From NCBI GenBank assembly GCA_903839465.1, contig CAIMCI010000315.1:1-44316 (forward strand): DNA of 44,316 bases. Reading direction: 5' to 3'. Positions 35,927 through 42,874 of the stretch are shown here, piece after piece. The stretch's first letter is position 1. Every line of letters begins with the position of its first letter. Below the pieces are notes generated by a model. The model saw nothing but the letters and a program-made list of their open reading frames with translations. It was not told where the DNA came from and ran no database searches. Made by a program: the position numbers and the translations under genes. This stretch comes from an uncultured Pseudomonadota bacterium. Its GTDB lineage: Bacteria; Pseudomonadota; Gammaproteobacteria; Steroidobacterales; Steroidobacteraceae.

Positions 35927-36376
35927 ATGAATACACTGATCGACTGGCTTGTCGGCTGGCCTGAGCGCACCGCGCGCCACTTTACGTCGCTCGCCCCGCT
36001 GTTTGCCCGAGTCGTCTGTGGCTGGGCCTTCCTGTGGAGCGGCTGGGGCAAGCTGAACAACCTGCCGGCGATCACGGAGAATTTCATTTCGTGGGGCATT
36101 CCGTTCCCGCAGGTCCTGACGCCGTTTGTCTCTGGCGTCGAGTTTGTCGGCGGCATCTTCCTGCTCCTCGGCCTTTTCACCCGCATTTCGGCCGGCGCGC
36201 TTGGCGTTACGATGATCGTCGCCATCAAGTCGGCCAAATGGGACCAGGTCGACTCGCTGGAGACGCTGCTCGGCTTCGACGAAACCGAGTACCTGGCACT
36301 CTTCTTCTGGCTCGCCGTCGCCGGTGCCGGCAAGCTGTCGATTGACCACTGGCTGCGCCGTTACACCAAGTCGTGA
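35927..36376 (+). CDS. DoxX-family membrane protein (BufD-like by context)
   Basis: The product is 149 residues from ATG 35927 with GGAGAG upstream. Four hydrophobic segments and the phrases ARVVCGWAFLWSGWGKL and FVSGVEFVGGIFLLLGLFTR identify the DoxX/DUF417-like group. DoxX proteins commonly accompany MNIO-type RiPP metallophore operons, where they are called BufD. Here the gene is on the opposite strand to bufABC and converges on it. Its stop overlaps the start of the next gene by 4 nt (GTGA). About 255 nt upstream are non-coding. Confidence 0.8.
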   Translation: MNTLIDWLVGWPERTARHFTSLAPLFARVVCGWAFLWSGWGKLNNLPAITENFISWGIPFPQVLTPFVSGVEFVGGIFLLLGLFTRISAGALGVTMIVAIKSAKWDQVDSLETLLGFDETEYLALFFWLAVAGAGKLSIDHWLRRYTKS

Positions 36377-36798
36377 CTACCTTCCGGACGCAACTGCGCA
36401 ACCAGTCGCTGGCCATCCTCAGCCTGGTGATCGCCCTGACGAGCTTCAGCCACTCGGCGTGGCGAACGGAGCAGAGCGAGCAGAACCGGACGACGCGCCA
36501 GGCGGCGTTCCAGATGCTGGTGGCGCTCGGTCAGATGCAGGAAGTGGTCTACCGGGCACACTACGACCACGACGCGGTGCGCGGCAGTCCGCGCACCGGC
36601 TGGGTCTACGTGCAGACGATCAGCGACTTCAGTGCGGCAATGCCGGCCTCGGTCGGCCACGATGCGCAGCTGCTGCTCGAGGCCTGGCGTGATCACTGGG
36701 AAGGTCTCGGCACGCGGGACGACGACGCCGCCGCGATCAGTGACGCGGTGGATCACTGTCGGGCATCCGTCGTCGACACCCTGCGCTCGCTGCGCTGA
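36373..36798 (+). CDS. Unknown membrane-anchored protein, translationally coupled to DoxX
   Basis: GTG 36373 overlaps the DoxX stop by 4 nt, so the two are probably translated together. The 141-residue product has an N-terminal hydrophobic segment (SLAILSLVIALTSFSHSAW), then a helical, histidine- and acid-containing domain (VVYRAHYDHDAVRGSPRTGW, and WRDHWEGLGTRDDD). I recognise no family. The topology fits a small periplasm-facing protein held by one membrane helix. The tight coupling to DoxX suggests a joint role. Confidence 0.65.
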   Translation: MTTFRTQLRNQSLAILSLVIALTSFSHSAWRTEQSEQNRTTRQAAFQMLVALGQMQEVVYRAHYDHDAVRGSPRTGWVYVQTISDFSAAMPASVGHDAQLLLEAWRDHWEGLGTRDDDAAAISDAVDHCRASVVDTLRSLR

Positions 36799-36878
36799 CC
36801 CGGCTCCTTAGGGAACCAGACCCGGGGCACCCCGCGACCGCGATGGCAGGGTCCATGAGCCCCGCGGCGGGATGGTGC

Positions 36879-37670
36879 TCAGCCGGCGTGGCCGGCTATC
36901 GCGAAGGAAGCGATCAGCTCCTCGCTCAACCACGTCCGCAGGAACGAGGCGGCGCGCAGCGCCACCTCGGTCTCCTCGACGTCGGCGGCGAGCTTCTCGC
37001 ACAGGTCGCCAAACGTTGCGCCGCCGGCAACGGCCTCGACAGCACCGGCTTCGAGGGGCGACATCGACCGGAAGAAGGTCTGCGTGCCGCGCCGCCACGC
37101 AAGCCAGGTGGCTTCGGGTGCCGGAGCCAGCGCCGCGGGCGCGGACGCGAGGTCGTTGGCCCATCGCCACCACTCGACGGCGTTGGTCGCCAGCACGACG
37201 CGCCGCAACGATGCGCGCAGGGTAAAGGCGGCGTTCGGCCAATCCGTCGGCGCGACCGCGGCCAGCGCTTCCATGGGCAGCGGTGCGTCGTCCGGCGCGT
37301 CGAACACGTCCGCCAGCAGCCATTCCCAGCGGGCAAGCTCGCCAAGGGCTGCACCGGCCTCACCGGGGTTTCGCTCCACGACGAGCTGCCAGAGGTCGGC
37401 GCCGTAATAGCGGATGTTGTAGTGGCGCGAGGGATTTCTCTCGATATACGCGCGGGCAAGGTCATCGAACGCGTCGGGTCCCATCACTTTGCGTAGCGCG
37501 CCGTAGGGCACCCCGAGCGCCTCGGCCAGACGGCCGCGATAACCCTCCACGTAGGCGCCGAGCCGGGCGGGCAGGTCGCCACGCTCGGCGCCGGCCAGAT
37601 CGTCGGCGACGCGCGGCGCACGCGTGAGGACTTCCTGCTGAAAGTCGCGCTGCAGGGAAACGAGCGACAT
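36879..37670 (-). CDS. bufC: BufC/HvfC-type partner protein (DUF2063 family)
   Basis: This 263-residue protein begins [15 protein letters not shown] and contains RLGAYVEGYRGRLAEALGVPYGALRKVMG, the signature of the DUF2063 family. Members accompany MNIO enzymes in RiPP operons and are thought to present the precursor peptide to the enzyme. Its ATG overlaps the bufB stop by one nt (TGATG), a tight coupling. The C-terminal half resembles the second helical domain of HvfC proteins (LRTWLSEELIASF). It is the last gene of the minus-strand bufABC set. Confidence 0.82.
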   Translation of the reverse strand: MSLVSLQRDFQQEVLTRAPRVADDLAGAERGDLPARLGAYVEGYRGRLAEALGVPYGALRKVMGPDAFDDLARAYIERNPSRHYNIRYYGADLWQLVVERNPGEAGAALGELARWEWLLADVFDAPDDAPLPMEALAAVAPTDWPNAAFTLRASLRRVVLATNAVEWWRWANDLASAPAALAPAPEATWLAWRRGTQTFFRSMSPLEAGAVEAVAGGATFGDLCEKLAADVEETEVALRAASFLRTWLSEELIASFAIAGHAG

Positions 37671-38488
37671 CAGGCAGCCGCCTCGACGCCCGCGAGCCGC
37701 TCGGCAACCGCCAGTTCGTCGAGCAGCTCACCCAGCGGCGGAATGTTGGCGTCGCGCTCGATCATCGTACTGACGGCACCCAGACGCCGGACCGAGCGCT
37801 GATAGAGCGCCCACACCGGATCGGCGACCGGCGCATCGTGGGTGTCGATAATGAACGATTCCTGGCGCTCGTGGCCGGCCAGGTGGATCTGCGCGACGCG
37901 GTCGGCGGGAATACCGCGTAGGAATTCGTCGGGATCGAAACCGTGATTGACGCTGTTGACGTAGACATTGTTCACGTCGAGCAGCAGGAGGCAGTCGGCC
38001 TCGGAGGCAAGTTCGGCCAGAAACTGCCATTCCGTCATGTCGGAGGATCTATAGGCAACGTAGCTCGAGACGTTTTCCAGCAGGATCCGCCGTCCCAGCA
38101 GGTCCTGGACCTGGCGGATGCGGGGGACGAGGTGCCTGATGGCTTCCCCGGTATACGGCATCGGCATCAGATCGTGGAGATTGATGCCATCGACGCCGGT
38201 CCAGCACAGGTGGTCGGAGACCCATTGCGGCTCGACGCGGTCGACGAGGGCCTTCAGGTCCGCCAGATACCGCGCATCGAGGGGCGCCGTCGAGCCGATG
38301 GACAGCGACACGCCGTGCAGGACCACGGGATACCGGGCGCGGATCCGCTCGAGATAATGGAGCGGCCGGCCTCCGGGAATCAGGTAGTTCTCGGTCAGCG
38401 CCTCGACAAAACCGAGCCGCGGGCGGTCGGCCAGCAGGGCTTCGTAGTGATCCGGTCGAAGCCCCAGTCCAAAGCCCAGATTCCGCAC
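37670..38488 (-). CDS. bufB: BufB-type multinuclear non-haem iron oxidase (MNIO, DUF692)
   Basis: This 272-residue TIM-barrel protein starts at GTG 38488, with GGGAG nine nt upstream. MNIO signatures are [58 protein letters not shown] and ERDANIPP; the histidines and acidic residues in these would bind two or three irons. Enzymes of this family modify cysteine residues of precursor peptides, and in bufferin systems are reported to form thiooxazole-type heterocycles that bind copper. Position between a cysteine-rich small peptide gene and bufC supports this role. Confidence 0.87.
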   Translation of the reverse strand: MRNLGFGLGLRPDHYEALLADRPRLGFVEALTENYLIPGGRPLHYLERIRARYPVVLHGVSLSIGSTAPLDARYLADLKALVDRVEPQWVSDHLCWTGVDGINLHDLMPMPYTGEAIRHLVPRIRQVQDLLGRRILLENVSSYVAYRSSDMTEWQFLAELASEADCLLLLDVNNVYVNSVNHGFDPDEFLRGIPADRVAQIHLAGHERQESFIIDTHDAPVADPVWALYQRSVRRLGAVSTMIERDANIPPLGELLDELAVAERLAGVEAAA

Positions 38489-38514
38489 GGACGAGATCTC
38501 CCAGGCGCAGAAGA

Positions 38515-38543
38515 CCCGGTCGGGAGCAGCGCTCCCGACCGGG
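38515..38543 (-). terminator. Perfect 13-bp hairpin between bufA and bufB
   Basis: CCCGGTCGGGAGC (38515-38527) and its exact complement (38531-38543) are separated by a 3-nt loop. The structure lies in the 72-nt gap after the bufA stop. On the transcript it is followed by a short pyrimidine-rich stretch (TCTTCTGCG) but no long T-run. It may act as a partial terminator or RNA-stabilising stem that keeps precursor expression above that of the enzyme genes. Confidence 0.6.
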
Positions 38544-38560
38544 CCGATCGACGGAAAGAC

Positions 38561-38812
38561 TTACTTTTTCGCGGCCTTCGCGGCGTCGCATTCCTTCTTC
38601 GTCATTTCGGAGAAGCCGGTGCCCTTGCAGGAGTTCTGGCCCTTGCAGGCGTTGTGCGCGGTCTTGCAGGCCGACTGGCCCTTGCACGCGTTCGCCCCGT
38701 CGCAATGCATCTTGGCTTCATCCGCAGCCGCCGTGCTGATCGACGCCACGCTGAAGAGCAGAGCGGCCGCCGTAGCAATCGCAGCGCCTGAGACAGTCTT
38801 GGTCATGGACAT
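38561..38812 (-). CDS. bufA: BufA-type cysteine-rich periplasmic metallophore precursor
   Basis: The 83-residue product has a signal peptide ending near residue 30 ([16 protein letters not shown]) and a mature part of about 53 residues. That part has six cysteines at 37, 43, 49, 56, 62 and 75, arranged as [24 protein letters not shown] and KKEC. The repeated C-K-G pattern matches the BufA2-type bufferins, exported RiPP metallophores that bind copper after modification by BufB. The start has GAGGAA six nt upstream. It is followed by bufB and bufC on the same strand after a strong hairpin. No ECF sigma factor gene is adjacent. Confidence 0.8.
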   Translation of the reverse strand: MSMTKTVSGAAIATAAALLFSVASISTAAADEAKMHCDGANACKGQSACKTAHNACKGQNSCKGTGFSEMTKKECDAAKAAKK

Positions 38813-39075
38813 GGAGAGTTCCTCGTGTTGGTTTGACTAGCGGACGGCCGAGACACCCTGTCTTACCGTCTCACTGAGCATAGGACCGGACGAGGCGCGT
38901 GGATATTACATTCCCTCCATCCTATTTTTGCCGCACTGCACAAGCCGAACGCCGGCGGGGCTGGCCGCGGCGACCCCTGCGCCAGGCCCCCGCCCAATTG
39001 CCACAAATCCCGCCTATATTAAAACCGTCATTTTACCCGCCGTGCGCCCGCACGGCCGGAACTGGGAGGCCGGTA

Positions 39076-39483
39076 ATGTCCATTGCGATCAGCCACGTGC
39101 CGACGCTGAAGATCGGCCAGAACGTCACCTTCGCCAATGCCGCCTTCGTCGCCGACGGTTCCACCGCCGAGGGCGGTGACGGCACCGGTCCCAGTCCCCA
39201 CGAGATCTATGACGCCGCGCTGGGCGCGTGCAAGGCCATGACGATCTTGTGGTATGCGCGCCGCAAGTCGATTCCGGTCGACGACGTCCACGTGACGGTC
39301 ACGCACGACGCGAGCCAGGAGCGATCGGGCCGCTACGTCATCAGCGCGGCCATCACGGTTCGCGGCGCGCTGTCGGAGGAACAACTGGCGGAACTGCGGA
39401 CGGTCGCCGAGAAATGCCCGGTGCACAAGCTGATGACCGAGGTGACGACCGACATCCAGACCTCGCTGGCGCTCGAGCGCTGA
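39076..39483 (+). CDS. OsmC/Ohr-family peroxide-resistance-like protein
   Basis: The product is 135 residues from ATG 39076, with GGGAGG upstream; the frame's extension to 38899 is proline/arginine-rich and unlikely. The two peroxidatic-type cysteines are C52 (ALGACKAMTI) and C114 (EKCPVHKLM). PSPHEIYDAALGACKAM is typical of OsmC-like thiol peroxidases. Such proteins reduce organic hydroperoxides. The gene diverges from bufA across a 263-nt interval, and the pirin gene follows with a single-nt gap, so the two form an operon. Confidence 0.88.
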   Translation: MSIAISHVPTLKIGQNVTFANAAFVADGSTAEGGDGTGPSPHEIYDAALGACKAMTILWYARRKSIPVDDVHVTVTHDASQERSGRYVISAAITVRGALSEEQLAELRTVAEKCPVHKLMTEVTTDIQTSLALER

Positions 39484-39484
39484 C

Positions 39485-40360
39485 ATGCCATTGTTCGTCG
39501 ATGGCGCCGAGAAGGACCTGGGCGGCGGCTTCCACGTCACCCGGCTGCTGCCGTCCGCCAATTGCCGGACCGTCGGACCCTTTGTCTTTCTCGATCACTT
39601 CGGACCCGTGGTCCGCCAACCGGATCAGAATTTCGACGTACGGCCGCACCCCCACATCGGCCTCGCCACGGTAACCTACCTGTTCGATGGCGCCATGATG
39701 CACCGGGACAGCATCGGCTCCGTGCAGCGCATTGAAGCCGGCGCTGTCAACTGGATGACTGCCGGGCGGGGCATCGTGCACTCGGAACGGGCGCCGGACG
39801 ACCTGCGCGGTGTGGCGCACCGGATGCACGGCCTGCAGATGTGGGTAGGCCTGCCCACCGAGCTCGAAGAGTGCGCGCCCTCCTTCTCGCACACGCCGGC
39901 CGACGCCCTGCCGGAGTTTTCGGTCCAGGGCTGCCCCGTGCGGCTTCTGGTCGGCTCGGCCTTCGGGCACGTGTCGCCCGTGGTGCCGGCATCGGACACG
40001 CTTTACGTGCACCTGAAGCTGAACGCCGGGGATGCGATCGACCTGCCGCTCCTGGCGCCGGAATTGGCGGTTTACCCGGCCGATGCCGACATCGACGTGG
40101 ACGGCAGGACCGTATCGCCGCGTAGTCTCGCGGTTGTGAATGGCCAACGGGCGACCCGGATCGAAGCCGCGCAACCGACCAACGTCGTGCTCGTCGGTGG
40201 CGCGCCCCTGGATGGGCCTCGCCACCTGTCCTGGAACTTCGTCTCGCACAGTCGCGAGCGGCTCCTGCAGGCCGCACTCGACTGGCAGCAGCGCCGCTTT
40301 TCCGATATTGCGGGCGAAACGGATTTCATTCCGCTGCCGGACTACGTGGCGACCCGCTAG
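39485..40360 (+). CDS. Pirin-family cupin protein
   Basis: This 291-residue bicupin of the pirin family has the N-terminal metal site H55 and H57 (RPHPHIGLATVTY), H99 and E101 (GRGIVHSER). The phrase HGLQMWVGLP is also characteristic. Some bacterial pirins are quercetinases, others affect metabolism through protein contacts, so the role is uncertain. The ATG lies one nt after the OsmC stop. A nested inverted repeat follows downstream, between it and the convergent SDR gene. Confidence 0.88.
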   Translation: MPLFVDGAEKDLGGGFHVTRLLPSANCRTVGPFVFLDHFGPVVRQPDQNFDVRPHPHIGLATVTYLFDGAMMHRDSIGSVQRIEAGAVNWMTAGRGIVHSERAPDDLRGVAHRMHGLQMWVGLPTELEECAPSFSHTPADALPEFSVQGCPVRLLVGSAFGHVSPVVPASDTLYVHLKLNAGDAIDLPLLAPELAVYPADADIDVDGRTVSPRSLAVVNGQRATRIEAAQPTNVVLVGGAPLDGPRHLSWNFVSHSRERLLQAALDWQQRRFSDIAGETDFIPLPDYVATR

Positions 40361-40383
40361 CCGTACCGTGCCGCCCGGTGAGG

Positions 40384-40444
40384 CCGGTGGCCACGGGGAA
40401 CCGCGCCGTCGCGCGGTAAGGAACCCGTAACCGCCGGCCACCGG
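40384..40444. terminator. Three-tier nested inverted repeat between convergent genes
   Basis: An outer stem CCGGTGGCC (40384-40392) pairs with GGCCACCGG (40436-40444). Inside it, ACGGG (40393-40397) pairs with CCCGT (40424-40428), and ACCGCGC (40400-40406) pairs with GCGCGGT (40411-40417) around a CGTC loop. It lies in the 98-nt gap between the pirin and SDR stops and is likely a bidirectional terminator or transcript end structure, though without T-tracts. Confidence 0.5.
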
Positions 40445-40458
40445 GCCGTCACCCAGGG

Positions 40459-41202
40459 TCAGATCTGGCCGATCCCGCCGTCGATCGTCAGCTCGGCACC
40501 CAGTACATAGGCCGCGTCGTCACTGGCAAGATAGGCAACGCCAGCAGCGATGTCATCGGCCGTCGCGAACCGACCGATGGGAACGGTCTTCAGCAGCGCT
40601 TCCGCCGTGGCGTTCAGCTCCGCTTCGCTCAGGCCGAGGCGACCGAATATCGGCGTAAACGTCGCGCCCGGGCTGACGGCGTTGACCCGGATCTTGCGCG
40701 GCAGGAGCTCTGCCGCAAAGGTCCTGGCCAGCGAACGGACTGCCGCCTTGGTTGCGCTGTAGATGCCGATGCCCGGCCAGCCCTTGGTGTTCACCGTCGA
40801 GCTGTTCAGCACGATTGCGCCGCCGTCGTTCAGGTGCGGGAGGGCTTTCTGTACCGTGAAATAGAGGCCCTTCAGGTTGATATCGACGATGTCATCGAAA
40901 AACTCCTCCGTGGTGTCCGCGAGCGGCGCGCTGCGATAGACGCCGGCGTTGGCGAACAGCACGTCGATGCGGCCAACCTTGGCGGCAATCTCGGCATACA
41001 TGCGCTCGATGTCGGCGACCTTGCCCACGTCGGCCTGGATCGCAACGAAACCGTGCGCACTGGCCTCGGCGGCGAGTGTCTTGGGGTCACGGCCGACGAT
41101 CACGACGCGCGCGCCCTCCTTCTTCAGGCGAATCGCGGTCGCGAGGCCGATGCCACTGTTGCCACCGGTAATAACCGCTGTTTTTCCTTCAAACCGATTC
41201 AT
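40459..41202 (-). CDS. Short-chain dehydrogenase/reductase
   Basis: This 247-residue SDR has the cofactor motif TGGNSGIG (12-19), NAG in LFANAGVYR, and the catalytic triad S135, Y148 and K152 (YSATK). The C-terminus GAELTIDGGIGQI is typical of the FabG-like classical group. The arginines near residue 38 suggest NADP preference. ATG 41202 follows AAGGAG. It lies 39 nt after the carboxymuconolactone-decarboxylase-like gene and is probably co-transcribed with it. Substrate unknown. Confidence 0.9.
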   Translation of the reverse strand: MNRFEGKTAVITGGNSGIGLATAIRLKKEGARVVIVGRDPKTLAAEASAHGFVAIQADVGKVADIERMYAEIAAKVGRIDVLFANAGVYRSAPLADTTEEFFDDIVDINLKGLYFTVQKALPHLNDGGAIVLNSSTVNTKGWPGIGIYSATKAAVRSLARTFAAELLPRKIRVNAVSPGATFTPIFGRLGLSEAELNATAEALLKTVPIGRFATADDIAAGVAYLASDDAAYVLGAELTIDGGIGQI

Positions 41203-41241
41203 AGCTTTCTCCTTGAGATTGGGGGTTGACCGACCGGCGAC

Positions 41242-41796
41242 TCAGGCTGCCGCCTGACGGGGCGTGACAACCGGAAAGTCGATGACAGTCCCGGCAACCT
41301 CATTGACGTAGTTGGTGAAGGTGTTGAGGGCGACGGCGAGCACGATCTCGACGACCTCGGCGTCCGAATAGCCAGCGTCGCGCACGGCCTTCAGCTCGAC
41401 GTCGCTCACATGACCACGCGCACGAACGACCTGGGTTGCAAACCGCACGGCGGCGTGGGCCTTGATGTCATTGGACGAGCCGTTGCGATTGGCAGTGATT
41501 TCCGCGTCGTCGAGCTTGGCGACATTGCGACCGAGGTAGGTGTGCGCCGACAGGCAGTAGCCGCAGCCATTGACCTCGGCCACCGCGAGGGCGATCCGCT
41601 CCTGGGTCTTGGCATCGAGCGAGGCGCCGCCGAACGAACCCGACAGGGCGAGGTAGCCCTTGAGGGCCGCCGGACTGTTGCCGACCACGCGGAACAGATT
41701 CGGCACGGATCCGAGGCTCTTCGCGACGGCGTTCAGCGACGCGCGCGAGGCTTCGGGGGAGGAATCGACAGAATCAGGGGTATGCAGACGCGACAT
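41242..41796 (-). CDS. Carboxymuconolactone decarboxylase / AhpD-like peroxidase-related protein
   Basis: This 184-residue helical protein has the redox motif C78-x2-C81 followed by H85 (NGCGYCLSAHTYLG), the hallmark of the AhpD-like group. LNTFTNYVNEVAGTVIDFP at the C-terminus is found in CMD-family proteins often paired with LysR regulators and SDRs. It could reduce peroxides or act on lactones. ATG 41796 follows AAAGGA. The gene is divergent from the LysR regulator, its likely controller. Confidence 0.85.
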   Translation of the reverse strand: MSRLHTPDSVDSSPEASRASLNAVAKSLGSVPNLFRVVGNSPAALKGYLALSGSFGGASLDAKTQERIALAVAEVNGCGYCLSAHTYLGRNVAKLDDAEITANRNGSSNDIKAHAAVRFATQVVRARGHVSDVELKAVRDAGYSDAEVVEIVLAVALNTFTNYVNEVAGTVIDFPVVTPRQAAA

Positions 41797-41856
41797 GATT
41801 AATCCTTTTTAAATCAGTTGGTTTGGTGAAGACTCGGCCTCTCTGGCCGTGGCGGA

Positions 41857-41900
41857 TACTATCTGCCGTTTTTCCCCAATAGATAATCCGGTACTATCTG
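41857..41900. promoter_or_regulatory. Repeated TACTATCTG half-sites in LysR/CMD divergent promoter
   Basis: TACTATCTG occurs twice in the same orientation (41857-41865 and 41892-41900), with an inverted partner AGATA at 41881-41885. AGATA-N9-TATCT forms an inverted repeat. The AT-rich stretch lies between the divergent LysR and CMD-type genes and is a likely binding site for the LysR protein. Confidence 0.45.
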
Positions 41901-41929
41901 GAATCTATTTCTCATTTAGTGGAACAATC

Positions 41930-42862
41930 ATGGATCGGTTCGAATCCATGACGGCGTTCGTCGCCGTCGCACGCGAAGGGGGTTTTTCGGCCGCCTCGCG
42001 GGCCCTCGGCGTACCGCTGCCCACGATCAGCCGACGGGTTGCCGATCTCGAAGCGGAGGTCGGCGTCCGGCTCTTCCACCGGTCGACCCGCCGGGTCGTC
42101 CTGACCGACCAGGGCCGGACCTACCACGCGGCCTGCCAGCGCCTGCTTGATGACCTTCGCGACGCCGACCGGTCCATCACCGGCGAGTACCAGACGCCGC
42201 GCGGCGAACTGACGGTGACCGCCTCCGTCGGCTTCGGGCGCATCCACTTGCAGCCGGTCGCCACCGAGTTCCTTCAGGCATACCCCGACATCAACCTGCG
42301 TCTGCTGCTCGTTGACCGGATCGTCAACCTGGTCGAAGAACACACCGACATCGCGGTGCGGATCGCGCCTTTGCTCGACAGCACGCTGATCGCGCGCCAG
42401 CTCGGTCAGGTACGGATGGTGATCTGTGCCAGCCCCGAGTACCTGGCGATGCACGGCGAGCCCGACACACCGGACGACCTCACGAAGCACGACTGCATCG
42501 GCTGGTCGAGCGCCGGGCTGACGTCAGGCTGGTGGGTTCGCGACCGCGGCGGGGACCGGACGGCGCCGATCCGCGTCCGCCTCTCGACCACGATCGCGGA
42601 GTCGGCGAGGGCGGCCGCCGAAGCCGGGATCGGCCTCGCCCAGATCCCGTGCTATCAGGCGGAAGCGGCCGTTGCCGCCGGACGATTGGCGATCATCCTC
42701 AGCGACTTCGAATGCGCGCCCCTGCCGGTGAACCTCGTCTATCCGAGCAACCGGCTGGTGCCGCTCAAGCTGCGCGCCTTCGTGGACTTCGCCGCGCCCC
42801 GTCTCGCCGAACGGCTGACGCGGGCGGCGGGGATGGTGCGACAGGCACACGCCCCCGCCTGA
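41930..42862 (+). CDS. LysR-family transcriptional regulator
   Basis: ATG 41930 gives 310 residues; the frame extends to 41849 but the added part overlaps the operator region. The N-terminal helix-turn-helix (MDRFESMTAFVAVAREGGF, then AASRALGVPLPTISRRVADLE) is of the CrgA/PtrR-like LysR group that often controls neighbouring SDR or oxidoreductase genes. The C-terminal substrate-binding domain begins near residue 90 (GELTVTASVGFGRIHL). The inducer is not known. It probably regulates the divergent CMD-SDR pair. Confidence 0.9.
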   Translation: MDRFESMTAFVAVAREGGFSAASRALGVPLPTISRRVADLEAEVGVRLFHRSTRRVVLTDQGRTYHAACQRLLDDLRDADRSITGEYQTPRGELTVTASVGFGRIHLQPVATEFLQAYPDINLRLLLVDRIVNLVEEHTDIAVRIAPLLDSTLIARQLGQVRMVICASPEYLAMHGEPDTPDDLTKHDCIGWSSAGLTSGWWVRDRGGDRTAPIRVRLSTTIAESARAAAEAGIGLAQIPCYQAEAAVAAGRLAIILSDFECAPLPVNLVYPSNRLVPLKLRAFVDFAAPRLAERLTRAAGMVRQAHAPA

Positions 42863-42874
42863 GCCGACGCACCG

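Noticed and set aside
38813-39075. ECF-sigma-type promoter (TGTAAT...CGTCC) upstream of bufA
   Set aside because: The two elements are only about 12 nt apart, shorter than usual ECF spacing, so the match is not convincing.
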